Shown here: in pieces, positions 46,745-57,524 of the stretch | How positions within the stretch are numbered: position 1 is the first letter of the stretch | How the letters are laid out: every line of letters starts with the position of its first letter | Assembly: GCA_914767935.1 (NCBI GenBank) | Contig: OU612045.1 | Coordinates: 27,374,290-27,438,289, forward strand | DNA length: 64,000 nucleotides | Direction of reading: 5' to 3' | Source of the DNA: Coremacera marginata | Taxonomy: Eukaryota > Arthropoda > Insecta > Diptera > Sciomyzidae | Translations under genes and position numbers: made by a program | The notes under the pieces: generated by a model | What the model was told of the DNA's origin: nothing | Databases searched by the model: none | What the model saw: only the letters and a program-made list of their open reading frames with translations

Positions 46745-47293
46745 GACCCTGTAGGAAAATCAACTAGTTTAAAAGTAGTTGATAAAGTAGTTTTTTGTCA
46801 ACCACAACTAGTTGAAATTCTGACTTTTTTCCATAGAACGAACTAACATATTTTGTATGGTGATGTCCACTAAATAAGTCAATTGACTTTGGCTTGAATA
46901 TATTTTCAACTACTTGTTAAATTAGTTATATAAAAATTATTTTTTTAATTACTTTAAAATTACCAATTGAAAACTATTACTGATGGCCTTAAGTTAATAC
47001 TATTTCATGAAATAACATGGTTTAATATATATAAACTTGAAACCTAATAAAAATTTGCAATTAAAACATGTCAAAATCAGAGTAGTTGCCGCCTTAATAA
47101 AATTCAAAGTAGTTTATCAATCACTTGTTTTTAAGTAGTATTTCAATTACTTCGTATATAATGCAATAAAAACTATTTAGAATTGAAGTGGATGCCGCCT
47201 TAATATAATTCAAAGTAGTTTATATACTGGTTTATTTTAAATTAGTTTTTTAATTAGTTGTTTTAAAAAACAAGTTAGTTTGTTCCTATAAGG
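46745..47293 (+). mobile_element. 549-bp MITE, copy A
   Basis: Imperfect terminal inverted repeats: CCCTGTAGGAAAATCAACTAG on the left and, on the complement of the right end, CCTTATAGGAACAAACTAAC. The interior carries repeated (A/G)AAGTAGTT phrases and two TG..GCCGCCTTAAT blocks. Copy B lies inverted at 56877-57415. No coding capacity. Confidence 0.8.
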
Positions 47294-47354
47294 GAGCTAA
47301 AGAAGTTTTACTTCGGTTGTGTTGTCTAAAGCACACTCTTATTTTTTTGTATGT

Positions 47355-47500
47355 GTTTCCTTGAGCACCAGAGGGCACTGTAGTACAAATCTCTTAAGAA
47401 TTGGTAAAATACTTGAAAACCTTGTAAAATCTGATTAGGATGAAAATTTTGTTCTATCTCGAAGACCAGAGGCCGCTGTTGTACAAAATACAGTAGGGCG
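47355..47500. repeat. Displaced units of the 44655 tandem array
   Basis: Two partial units with GAGCACCAGAGGGCACTGTAG and GAAGACCAGAGGCCGCTGTTG, clearly the same family as 44655-45165. They are separated from it by the mariner, an intervening 170-bp stretch and MITE copy A. Confidence 0.7.
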
Positions 47501-48256
47501 TAGCAAAGCGCGAAGGGTGATATATTTTCTTTATGTGTATTTATATTCAATATTCTTATTTTCACATATCAGGACAGCTGATGCCAAATTCTATTGAATA
47601 TGAGCTCGCATCAACCGATGTGGAAGTCCGTTGTGTCATACGTTGGCATTATTTTGACTTTTGAATTTCAATTTCCAGTGCTTATTTAATTATTATCCAG
47701 TAAAAAAAGACTTACAATATAAAAGCTCATTCGCAAAAAATTAAGAAAAGAAATTGTCAAAAACGTCGCAAAAATTGAAGGTACATAAAAATAACGTACC
47801 AAAGTATTCTTGACCATAAAAATATCTGGTAATATGACCTTATCTAACATTGGTTAAGATTATCTCTAACAAACAGGCTACAACTTGCATTTTTCAATTT
47901 AATGTTTGTAAATATTTAGTACATATTTACTTTAAGTACATATTTATTTTCAAAATTCCTTAAGGATAATTAATTTAAAAGATTTACCATTAATAACATA
48001 AAGCATTAATTTCAAAAGAATAGAAATTCTTAGCTTAGCAAAACAATAGCAGCGGTCAACGTTGATGATTACCCAACAACGTGGATTTTTCATCGTGGTC
48101 TGGAATTGTGAGTGTGAAAAATGTTATTTCAAGAAAAAGTGACAACAATAACTTCAGTTTCAACTTTAACCATAGCTGTATAAGAAAAAACTAAGCCCAA
48201 CTAATTGAAACGATATGGGTAAAAGTTATGGGTTCATATTATAGAAGTTTTTGATG
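47501..48256. other. Non-coding DNA upstream of the LTR element
   Basis: No gene recognised. A/T-rich intron-like sequence. Confidence 0.45.
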
Positions 48257-48260
48257 AATC

Positions 48261-49180
48261 TGTGGCGGCACCTTCTGTACCGTCACCCTCTTGTGTACGC
48301 GTGGGTTCACGGCTACGGCATATATTATTTCGCGTTTCGGTTTTAAAAAAACGTCGACGACACTTTGTCGTTATTAGACCTTCACGTCAGAACGCGATAA
48401 GGGTTAGCGCAGCTTGCCTCATCATACAGTGATGAGCCAAGCACATTCCTAGCCACTTGAAACTTGTTGCTTGGTGTTAGCTGGCAGCTAGTCATTTGCA
48501 TACTTGTGTATACAAATAATGTGTGGGAATCAAATGTTCTAGCATTCTTTGCGGATCGTCGGTGAGTCTTGCTGACATATTGTCAGGCATAGTGATCGCG
48601 TCAAAGCGACTGTCGACATACACTTATGTGAGTCACAGTAATGCGATCAATAACGACAAGCTTACATGTTGTTGTTGTACACAAGAGTTGTACAACAACA
48701 GACGCTTGTTATACGCTATGCAAATGCGCTTAGGCCTGTGTGTTGGAGTAGCTAACCAACGCCCAGGCCAGCGCGGCACCAGTACGATGACTGGTTAATT
48801 AGGGCACGACTCACCCCCGTTTCCTCGTGCTCGCGTCTTACTGTTAGCGCTGACAGTGGGACTGGCCAATAAAAGGCCGCGCGGTAAATTAGCCAACACA
48901 CACCATGGAAGTGAGTACATACTTAATGTTGTTCGTCACTATGTGCGCCGCGGCTTCGTTATATTGCGCGCTGCAATATATTTTCAATGCGCTTTGGTGG
49001 CATGGACTCTGGTCCATGCTACCCTAAAAAGTTAGTTGGTCGTGAACCCGCCGCGCAGCCAGTTGAGTTTTCCTAAAGTGTAAATAAAGTGTAAATAAAG
49101 TGTAAATAAATTATTAAAGCCATAAAAAGGACTTGTTCTTTCAATTCCACATTTTTGAATAACTTTATACATTCCCCACA
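48261..49180 (+). repeat. 5' LTR
   Basis: 920 bp, identical to the 3' LTR wherever I compared them. It holds a TATA-like ATAAAAGG at about 48867, a perfect 12-bp hairpin (48670-48681 with 48689-48700, 7-nt loop) and three tandem gtgtaaataaa units with AATAAA signals at 49077-49109. Confidence 0.95.
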
Positions 49181-49181
49181 A

Positions 49182-49200
49182 TTGGTGACCCCGACGTCGC
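49182..49200 (+). promoter_or_regulatory. Primer-binding site
   Basis: TTGGTGACCCCGACGTCGC directly follows the 5' LTR. TGG at its start would pair with a tRNA 3' CCA. I do not assign the tRNA. Confidence 0.7.
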
Positions 49201-49297
49201 GATACGCGAGTGAAAAGTGAATAGTGTGCTCAAATTTAAAAAAAAAGGAACAGAACTTATATTTCTTAACAAAAAAACAAAAATAAAAAACAAGAAA

Positions 49298-50338
49298 ATG
49301 AGCACACCAGTGAAAAATGTGGAAGTGCACGACCACACCATCTCCGACGAGGAAGTGGTGGAGGGTGGCGCAGCTGCCCCGGTCAAGGCCGACGTCAAGG
49401 CCACGTCCGCGGAAATAAGTGGTGTCGCGGCGGTAAAAACACCGCAGTTCTGGCACGATTCGCCAGATCTGTGGTTCCTGCAATTGGAGGCGCAGTTCGC
49501 GAAGCTGAAGGTCTCCGGTGACCATGCGCGTTTTTACACGGTGGTCGGCGCGCTGGAAAAAGCGGTGCTGCGGCAGGTAAGCGACATCGTGCGAAAGCCA
49601 CCAACCACGGACAGGTACGCCACGCTGAAGGATACGCTGCTCGAGCTCTTCAGTGCGTCTGAGCAAGAGAAATTGCGACAGCTCCTGTCAGAGAAGGAGC
49701 TCGGAGATTTACGGCCCTCGCAGCTATTGAGCGAAATGCGCGAGCTTGGTGGAGCAAATCTACCGGACAAGATGTTGGAGAGCTTGTGGACTGCACGGCT
49801 TCCGTCGATGGTACAGGGCATGCTGCAAACAGTGACGGTGGACCTTCCACAGCGCGCCGCCCTGGCCGATAAGATTATGGAGACCTTGGCTGGCTCCCGT
49901 AACGTAGCCAGCATCGAAGCAGCCACTAGCGACGCCGACCGTTCGAGATCTGAAATTTTAGAGAGGCGGATCAATCGGCTCGAGGACGCCTTGTATACCA
50001 AGGAACATCCGCGTCGGGGCCGACAGGGATCCCGCCGCTGCAACCATGCCAACGCTCCGCTCCCAGCAGAAGAGCGAGACGATGAGGACGACGAACTGGT
50101 GTTTTTCCATTCGGACAAGCCGAGTCAAAGGCGTCACGTCAGTCCATCGCGCGTCAGAGAGCAGTCTAGGCAGTTCCGCAGCCAGACACGATGGCAGTCG
50201 ACTCAGCAGAGCGCGGTCAGCAAACCTCGAGATGGTAACTGGAAGAAAATTGGTAAGTGCTACTACCACAGGCAGTTTGGCAGTAGGGCGATAAGGTGCC
50301 GGCCGCCCTGCTCGTGGCACCAGCAGCCAAAAAACTAG
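49298..50338 (+). CDS. gag: Gag protein of LTR element
   Basis: 346 codons from the ATG at 49298. An upstream in-phase GTG at 49217 is not a eukaryotic start. Gag forms the retrotransposon's particle and packages its RNA. The N-terminal half has the conserved block FWHDSPDLWFLQLEAQF with a Trp/Phe-rich pattern common in gag of insect Gypsy elements. The C-terminal part is basic and Ser/Arg-rich, and ends with a variant knuckle (CYYHRQFGSRAIRCRPPC) instead of the standard CCHC zinc finger. The stop at 50336-50338 directly follows a slippery heptamer, so gag and pol are probably made as gag plus gag-pol fusion. The frame is intact. Confidence 0.9.
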   Translation: MSTPVKNVEVHDHTISDEEVVEGGAAAPVKADVKATSAEISGVAAVKTPQFWHDSPDLWFLQLEAQFAKLKVSGDHARFYTVVGALEKAVLRQVSDIVRKPPTTDRYATLKDTLLELFSASEQEKLRQLLSEKELGDLRPSQLLSEMRELGGANLPDKMLESLWTARLPSMVQGMLQTVTVDLPQRAALADKIMETLAGSRNVASIEAATSDADRSRSEILERRINRLEDALYTKEHPRRGRQGSRRCNHANAPLPAEERDDEDDELVFFHSDKPSQRRHVSPSRVREQSRQFRSQTRWQSTQQSAVSKPRDGNWKKIGKCYYHRQFGSRAIRCRPPCSWHQQPKN

Positions 50339-53300
50339 GCAGGCAGCCAACAGCTACGGGCGACGAGGCTGGCTACCTTAAGATCGGTCGCCTGTACATT
50401 ACCGACACTTCGTCAAGAAGACGGTTCCTCATAGACACGGGAGCCGACGTGTCGGTCGTGCCACCACGGGGAAACGAGCGGTTCAACGCCCCTCACACAG
50501 AACAACTGTTCGCCGCAAATGGTTCCCACATTGAAACGTTCGGCAAGAGAAAGATCTGCCTGGACCTTGGTCTGAAACGGAAATTCGAGTGGGACTTCGT
50601 AATTGCACGTGTCAGAACGCCGCTAATTGGAGCCGATTTTCTGAGTCATCACGGCATTCTGGTCGACATGAGAAACCAGAGACTTATTGTCAAGACTGCA
50701 GCCGAGCAAGCAGACCATCCAGCAGCTAGGGTAAGTCATTTTAATATTCAAGCAAATAATATTACACTTCCCTACGCGGACTTGCTGACGGAATTCTCTG
50801 ACGTTACCACCTTGCGACAGGGTCAGCCCTTGAAAAGTAATAAAGTAACACACCATATAGTCACTAACGGGCCACCGGTGCACGCCAGACCGCGCAGACT
50901 AGCACCTGATAAGCTAGCAGCCGCACGAAAAGAGTTTAAATACCTGCTAGACAATGATATCTGCGAGCCGTCGGACAGTAATTGGTCAAGTCCGCTCCAT
51001 ATGGTGAGAAAGAAGGATGGTTCTTGGAGACCGTGCGGTGACTATAGGGCTCTGAATGACAGAACCGTACCGGACAGGTACCCTATACCGCATATTCAAG
51101 ATTTTACCAACATTCTACATGGTAAAAGAGTCTTTTCGACAATCGACCTGCAGCGTGCTTACCACCAAATACGAATCGAACCAGACGACGTCCCCAAAAC
51201 GGCAATAACCACGCCTTTCGGTTTATTTCAATTCAAGTCTATGACCTTCGGACTTAGAAACGCAGCTCAAACGTTTCAGAGGCACATAAATAATGTGTTG
51301 GCGTCCGAAACCGATCACGCTTTTGTCTACATAGATGATATTTGTGTGGCTTCCCCAGACGAGAAGCAGCACAGGGAACACCTACGCAGAATTCTGCAGC
51401 TTCTTCGCGAAAATGGGTTAGCTATAAATGCAGCCAAGTGCGACTTCGGTAAAGCTGAGGTAAAATTTTTGGGGCACACGGTAAACAAAGATGGCATCCA
51501 ACCGGATGAAGGCAAAGTAAGCGCTATCAGAGAGTTCGCCAAACCAAAAACGGCCCGGGAACTAAAGTGTTTCTTAGGAATGATAAATTTTTATCGTCGC
51601 TTTATCCCTAACGCATCTGCAACTCAAGCCATTTTGCAAGCTATGATAGTAGGCAACAAGAAGAACGACAAAATGCCGTTAGTCTGGTCAATAACAACAA
51701 CTACAGCCTTCGAGAAATGCAAGGACGATCTTGCCAATGCGACTTTACTGCATCACCCCGCGCCAGAGGCGCAGCTGTCTTTAAGCGTCGATGCTTCAGA
51801 TTTCGCTATTGGAGCGGTTCTGCATCAAAACGTCAGTGGTGAGCGGCAGCCATTAGGGTTCTTCTCAAAAAAATTGAACAACGCGCAGAAAAAGTACAGC
51901 ACGTATGACAGAGAACTGTTAGCAATTTTTTTGGCGGTGAAACATTTCAAGTACATGGTGGAAGGACGCCAATTCGTGATTTTTTCCGACCACAAGCCCC
52001 TAATTTTCGCATTTAAACAAAATGCAGACAAAGCCTCACCAAGACAGGCACGACATCTGGACTACATTAGTCAGTTTTCAACAGACATTCGCCACGTGTC
52101 CGGCAAGGATAACGTGATCGCCGATACGCTATCTCGAATAGAACAGGTAATGGCAGGGGTTGACTTCACTTGTCTCGCGAAAGAGCAAGAAACAGATGAA
52201 GAGATACAGCGTCTGATTAATTCGCCAAGCCAGTCTACATCTTTGAAGATAGAACAGTGCAGGTTACCTAACACAGACGAAATAATTCATTGTGATACTT
52301 CCTTAGGTGTAATCAGACCGCTTATTCCGTTAAAATTTCGCGCTGCTATGCTGACTAAACTGCACGGAATTGCGCATCCCGGCGTCAAAGCGACGACCCA
52401 GCTGGTACAGCGTAGATGCGTGTGGCCCAACATGAAGAAGGATGTCCGTGACTTTGTCAGAGTATGCGTTCCCTGTCAAAAAAATAAAGTAAGCAGGCAC
52501 AACAAAACGGCGCTCGAGACGTATGTTAACCCTAGCGAAAGGTTTGAACATATTAATATTGACCTGGTGGGCCCTTTACCGGTATCTCGGGACAATAGAT
52601 ATTGCCTCACTGTTATTGATAGATTTACCCGCTGGCCCGAAGCCATTCCAATTTCAGATATAACTGCTGAGACAGTGGCACGAAACTTAGTGTCGGGATG
52701 GATAGCTCGCTTCGGTATTCCAGTCAGAATAACGACGGATTTGGGTCGTCAATTCGAATCGGACTTGTTTCGTCAGTTAAACAATATGCTGGGCATCAAG
52801 CACTTTCGTACAACGCCCTATCATCCACAAGCCAACGGAATGATAGAAAGATGGCACCGTACACTGAAAACAGCAATTAAGTGTTACAACGATGAACGAT
52901 GGAGCGACGCCTTGCCGATAGTACTACTCGGCCTGCGTTCGGTTTTCAAAGAAGACCTGGCAGCAACTCCAGCTGAAATGGTATTCGGCACAACGGTAAA
53001 ATTACCCGGCGAATTTCTGGCCCCATCTCCAAAGAAGTTAGGGGAGGCTGATTATGTGGCAGCGCTGCGAGAAGCAATGCAGAGGTTAAGTCCAGCAACC
53101 GTAGTTCATCATGATCAACCAAAAGTTTTCGTGCAACCGGAGTTGAAGACGTGCACTCACGTTTTTGTAAGGTGCGATCGAGTGCAGCTTCCGTTACAAC
53201 CCAGTTACGATGGACCATACGAAGTCGTGGAACGAAACGACAAGTACTTCACCATCACGATAAAGGGAAAACCAGCCAAGCTGTCAGTGGATAGACTGAA

Positions 53301-53634
53301 AGCAGCTTTTTTAGCGACGAGTGGCGGCGAGCCAGCTAATCTGACGGCGCGCACAGACAGCAGGGGTACTATATCCAGCGGTGGTAACAATAAGGCTGTG
53401 TCAACTTTTACCGGCCCACCGTTGGACACCGCGGGATCTAGTAAGCCCGGTACAAAAGTTCAGACGATAAAAAAGACCGTGACATTTTCCGGTCCACCGG
53501 TGGACATCGTGGGATCGACCTATGGTCGCTCGCAATACAAGTGTCACCCGAGGTTAGAGCCAGCAAGGCAACAATCGCCGGTCGTTACGAGGAGCGGTAG
53601 GAGAGTAAGAGCCCCCGCTAAGACATATTTATAG
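50296..53634 (+). CDS. pol: Pol polyprotein of LTR element (PR-RT-RNaseH-IN)
   Basis: About 1100 codons open in the -1 frame relative to gag, overlapping it by about 40 nt. It has no start of its own and is read by frameshifting at 50329-50335. Domains in order are: aspartic protease with LIDTGAD (about residue 53); reverse transcriptase with the FVYIDDI catalytic box (about 51322-51342); RNase H with VDASDFAIGAVL and SDHKP; and integrase. The integrase has an H-H-C-C zinc site (HGIAHPG...CVPCQ) and the D, D, E residues in NIDLVGPL, TTDLGRQ and GMIERWHR. The tail after integrase is Ser/Gly/Lys-rich with two related FTGPPLD/FSGPPVD phrases. All catalytic residues are present and no stop interrupts it. 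Confidence 0.95.
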   Translation: MPAALLVAPAAKKLGRQPTATGDEAGYLKIGRLYITDTSSRRRFLIDTGADVSVVPPRGNERFNAPHTEQLFAANGSHIETFGKRKICLDLGLKRKFEWDFVIARVRTPLIGADFLSHHGILVDMRNQRLIVKTAAEQADHPAARVSHFNIQANNITLPYADLLTEFSDVTTLRQGQPLKSNKVTHHIVTNGPPVHARPRRLAPDKLAAARKEFKYLLDNDICEPSDSNWSSPLHMVRKKDGSWRPCGDYRALNDRTVPDRYPIPHIQDFTNILHGKRVFSTIDLQRAYHQIRIEPDDVPKTAITTPFGLFQFKSMTFGLRNAAQTFQRHINNVLASETDHAFVYIDDICVASPDEKQHREHLRRILQLLRENGLAINAAKCDFGKAEVKFLGHTVNKDGIQPDEGKVSAIREFAKPKTARELKCFLGMINFYRRFIPNASATQAILQAMIVGNKKNDKMPLVWSITTTTAFEKCKDDLANATLLHHPAPEAQLSLSVDASDFAIGAVLHQNVSGERQPLGFFSKKLNNAQKKYSTYDRELLAIFLAVKHFKYMVEGRQFVIFSDHKPLIFAFKQNADKASPRQARHLDYISQFSTDIRHVSGKDNVIADTLSRIEQVMAGVDFTCLAKEQETDEEIQRLINSPSQSTSLKIEQCRLPNTDEIIHCDTSLGVIRPLIPLKFRAAMLTKLHGIAHPGVKATTQLVQRRCVWPNMKKDVRDFVRVCVPCQKNKVSRHNKTALETYVNPSERFEHINIDLVGPLPVSRDNRYCLTVIDRFTRWPEAIPISDITAETVARNLVSGWIARFGIPVRITTDLGRQFESDLFRQLNNMLGIKHFRTTPYHPQANGMIERWHRTLKTAIKCYNDERWSDALPIVLLGLRSVFKEDLAATPAEMVFGTTVKLPGEFLAPSPKKLGEADYVAALREAMQRLSPATVVHHDQPKVFVQPELKTCTHVFVRCDRVQLPLQPSYDGPYEVVERNDKYFTITIKGKPAKLSVDRLKAAFLATSGGEPANLTARTDSRGTISSGGNNKAVSTFTGPPLDTAGSSKPGTKVQTIKKTVTFSGPPVDIVGSTYGRSQYKCHPRLEPARQQSPVVTRSGRRVRAPAKTYL
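50329..50335 (+). promoter_or_regulatory. -1 frameshift slippery heptamer A AAA AAC
   Basis: In the gag frame this reads A AAA AAC and is followed at once by TAG. It matches the X XXY YYZ rule, and pol lies exactly in the -1 frame. Frameshifting is inferred from the sequence. Confidence 0.8.
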
Positions 53635-53737
53635 AAAAAATTCAAAAATATGTATTATCACAAATTAATTAATTATTTGTTATGTAAATTGATAAATTCC
53701 TAGTTTGTTATTAACCGAAACACTAGGGGGGGAGTAT
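53635..53737 (+). other. Short non-coding region between pol and 3' LTR
   Basis: About 100 bp, A/T-rich, ending in the polypurine tract. There is no room for an env gene. Confidence 0.85.
53724..53734 (+). promoter_or_regulatory. Polypurine tract
   Basis: AGGGGGGGGAG lies four bases before the 3' LTR. It is the expected primer site for plus-strand DNA. Confidence 0.75.
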
Positions 53738-54657
53738 TGTGGCGGCACCTTCTGTACCGTCACCCTCTTGTGTACGCGTGGGTTCACGGCTACGGCATAT
53801 ATTATTTCGCGTTTCGGTTTTAAAAAAACGTCGACGACACTTTGTCGTTATTAGACCTTCACGTCAGAACGCGATAAGGGTTAGCGCAGCTTGCCTCATC
53901 ATACAGTGATGAGCCAAGCACATTCCTAGCCACTTGAAACTTGTTGCTTGGTGTTAGCTGGCAGCTAGTCATTTGCATACTTGTGTATACAAATAATGTG
54001 TGGGAATCAAATGTTCTAGCATTCTTTGCGGATCGTCGGTGAGTCTTGCTGACATATTGTCAGGCATAGTGATCGCGTCAAAGCGACTGTCGACATACAC
54101 TTATGTGAGTCACAGTAATGCGATCAATAACGACAAGCTTACATGTTGTTGTTGTACACAAGAGTTGTACAACAACAGACGCTTGTTATACGCTATGCAA
54201 ATGCGCTTAGGCCTGTGTGTTGGAGTAGCTAACCAACGCCCAGGCCAGCGCGGCACCAGTACGATGACTGGTTAATTAGGGCACGACTCACCCCCGTTTC
54301 CTCGTGCTCGCGTCTTACTGTTAGCGCTGACAGTGGGACTGGCCAATAAAAGGCCGCGCGGTAAATTAGCCAACACACACCATGGAAGTGAGTACATACT
54401 TAATGTTGTTCGTCACTATGTGCGCCGCGGCTTCGTTATATTGCGCGCTGCAATATATTTTCAATGCGCTTTGGTGGCATGGACTCTGGTCCATGCTACC
54501 CTAAAAAGTTAGTTGGTCGTGAACCCGCCGCGCAGCCAGTTGAGTTTTCCTAAAGTGTAAATAAAGTGTAAATAAAGTGTAAATAAATTATTAAAGCCAT
54601 AAAAAGGACTTGTTCTTTCAATTCCACATTTTTGAATAACTTTATACATTCCCCACA
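53738..54657 (+). repeat. 3' LTR
   Basis: Same length as the 5' LTR and no difference seen on direct comparison. The hairpin is at 54147-54177 and the triple AATAAA units are at 54554-54586. Confidence 0.95.
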
Positions 54658-54661
54658 AATC

Positions 54662-56351
54662 CTTTTTTTTTTTTTGGTTGCCCCAGTACCATTTTTACTT
54701 AACTCTCAATGCTTAAATCTTATGAAAAACCAACACAATAGAGCAATAATCAACAGAAAAAAGGGACACTACTTTTTATCGTTCGGCTGCATACAATGAA
54801 TAGATTTCCTGGATTTACATACCATATGGTTATCTAAACCACATTTAGGGTCAACAAAAGCAGTATTTTCTCCCCTATCCCTATCGCAACCTATTCCACA
54901 TTTAAATCAGCCACAAACTTTAGAGAAGATTACGAAAAATACACCACCAGGGTTATCAAAGAGTAAAACAGAACAAAACAATACAAAAGTTTTCGCAAAA
55001 AAAAAGGTACCAAATAGAAAGTAGCAGAAATTCTTTTGCAGGCAAAAAAGAATCCAACCAACAAATTGCTACACGTACACGAATGTCAAAATACCAAAAC
55101 AAATATAAATGTTTATACAAGCAAACTACAAATATTTTTACAATCCAACCTAACCTCACTGTTAAAACTACATATTGCATATATATCGAAGCGTTGAAGC
55201 CAGTGCCACAAATAAAAAATAGGTATAGGGCAAAAAGCACCAAATAACTGCCTAAATGCTGCCCACAAAAAAAAAAAAAAAAAATGTGTGGTAAAAATCC
55301 AATTGTGTCCAATGGCAAATTCATTACAACAAAAACAAAATAAAAATAACAACAACATTTTCAATGTTGCCAGCTGCCAATGCGCCCGAACTGTTGTATT
55401 TACTTATTTTTATTTGAAGCGCTTCAAGCAACTTCGTCACTCAGTGGCTGCGGGGGGTTGTATCAATTTCAGCTTATTTGGCACTGCTGGTAAATCTCTC
55501 TTTGGCTGTTCTTTCTGTGCATTTGACTGTCCTTCAATGTGCCATACGCACTCACCCACATAAAGAAATGGCTAAAATGATGTATGTTTGACATGTTGTT
55601 AAACAGTTTCCGCGTAATTGGCAACCCTATCATGGAGAGAACAAAAAAAAACCAAAAAAAAAAAAAATTCGGGTAAAATTGCGATACACGCTGCGGTACC
55701 TGGAGGCTATGGTTTAAATCGTTATTTCACAATTGTTCTAAGTGTGCTATTTTATACCAAGGTTTAAGCATGCGCTTACATATGTAGACCAGTGCGGGTG
55801 AATGTGATGTGGATGAGGGTGTATGTGTGCTTCGTTTGCATGTGAACGACGACAAACCATTTTTGCAGTCTTTAGTTTATGCAGTGAAGTAAAATTCCCG
55901 TTTGATGAGTAGGACCGGTACCAGGATGAACTCCTTATTTAACCCTGCAGGATATTTAAACACGCTCGAAATGAGCACACACATCGAGCATGTGTTAGTT
56001 AAAATAAGCGAAATGGCACGGAGATGCAACGATAGAAGCTGTGTTTGCGTTTGTGTTGTATGTGTGTGTGTGTGCGTGGGTGTGTGTGCTTGAGCTACTA
56101 AAATGAAGCCTATAAAATATTTAGCGCTTTTAAGCACCAAGCAAATGTTGATGCTTTGTGTAGTTTTTGGCTAAAAGCTGCTTAAAGTGCTCAATAAAGT
56201 TTCAATTCAATCAGTAGCTCAAAAATGTTTCGTATGAAAAATTCTGCAGCTTTTTGAGTAGAGCTCTCGATTTACTAGCACATTAAGCACATGCTGTTCT
56301 TTTTTTGTTTAATACTTGAGCTAAAACTCACGCGCTAAATTATATTAACAC
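54662..56351. other. Non-coding DNA with poly-A/T and GT tracts
   Basis: Intron-like DNA. A poly-A run lies at 55267-55284 and a GT/TG microsatellite at 56040-56092. No supported gene. Confidence 0.5.
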
Positions 56352-56531
56352 TGCACGTTTGAAAAAAGGACTCAGCTTAAAGCATTTGTTGCGAAAAGAC
56401 TTTAATACTAGATACCTCAATTTTTTTTTTAAATGGTTTTTTTTTGTATTATTTATAAAAAAAAATCGAGTTCTACGTTATAGTCCTTTCACAACAAATG
56501 TTGTAAATTGAGTCCTTTTTTCAAACGTGCA
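56352..56531. mobile_element. Palindromic MITE-like element (180 bp)
   Basis: TGCACGTTTGAAAAAAGGACTCA at the left end pairs with the right end, and GCATTTGTTG pairs further in with CAACAAATG. Arms of about 70 bp have mismatches. There is no clear target-site duplication. Confidence 0.65.
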
Positions 56532-56876
56532 ATGACACAATAAAAATGTGCTTTTCTTATAAAACTTATACTGATCCCAACCAAAATAAGTATCAATATG
56601 TACTTTGGATATAATTTTTTTAAAAAAGACTGACAATAAAACCACAATGTTCCTTATTAGCTATATTGAAATTTTCTTTTTATATTAAAAGTGAAAAACA
56701 TTTAATAAAAAAAAAAAATTGTTTTAACATCTATAACACACAGTGCTTTAAGGCATGTAGTGTAGTGTCAGTCCAGAGTAAGTGTTTATGTTTTGTTTTT
56801 GATGCTACGGTGACCATGTCATATATTGGAGCTACTATATGTGCAAGTTTTAGAATACATCTGTGGTAATAGTTAC

Positions 56877-57415
56877 CCTATAGGAACAAACTAACTTGTT
56901 TTTAAAAACAACTAATTGAAAAACTAATTTAAAATAAACCGGTATATGAACAACTTTGAATTATATTAAGGCGGCATCCACTTCCATTCTAAATAGTTTT
57001 TATTGCATTATATATGAAGTAATTGAAATACTACTTAAAAACAAGTGATTGATAAACTACTTCGAATTATATTAAGGCGGCAACTACTCTGATTTTGACA
57101 TGTTTTAATTGCAAATTTTTATTAGATTACAAGTTTATATATATTTAACCATGTTATTTCATCAAATATTATTAACTTTAGACCATCAGTAATATATTTC
57201 AATTGGTTATTTTAAAGTAATTTAAAAAATTTTTTAAATTTAACTAATTTAACAAGTAGTTTAAAAAATATATGCAGACGAAAGTCAATTGACTTATTTA
57301 GCGAATATCACCATACAAAATATGTTAGTTCGTTCTATGGAAAAAAGTCAGAATTTCAACTAGTTGTGGTTGACATAAAATCTAATTTATCAACTACTTT
57401 TTAATTAGTAAATAA
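56877..57415 (-). mobile_element. 549-bp MITE, copy B (inverted)
   Basis: Reverse-complement relative of copy A (46745-47293) along nearly its full length, beginning CCCTATAGGAACAAACTAAC. The distal tip at about 57400 is eroded. Confidence 0.8.
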
Positions 57416-57524
57416 ATTTTTTGCTTTAATCTTACATTTAATTTACTGGGATTGACTTTATTTAAATGGGTAAGTCACTTAAAATTATACAAAAATATTT
57501 GAGGTAATGACTTAATATTTTGGG

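Larger units (their letters stand above)
48261..54657 (+). mobile_element. Gypsy-class LTR retrotransposon, apparently complete (6397 bp)
   Basis: Two 920-bp LTRs (48261-49180 and 53738-54657) start TGTGGCGG and end CCCCACA. The element is flanked by the 4-bp duplication AATC (48257-48260 and 54658-54661). Inside are a primer-binding site, gag, pol (in the -1 frame) and a polypurine tract. The domain order in pol (protease, RT, RNase H, integrase) is that of Metaviridae/Gypsy. There is no env-like frame. I found no stop or frameshift in the coding part other than the programmed-type site, so it may be recently or currently active. Confidence 0.95.

Noticed and set aside
49073..53429. Long minus-strand frames under gag and pol
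   Set aside because: They are shadows of the higher-G+C gag and pol codons, with no motifs of their own.
53635..53737. Possible env gene after pol
   Set aside because: Only about 100 bp separate pol from the 3' LTR, so the element is env-less.
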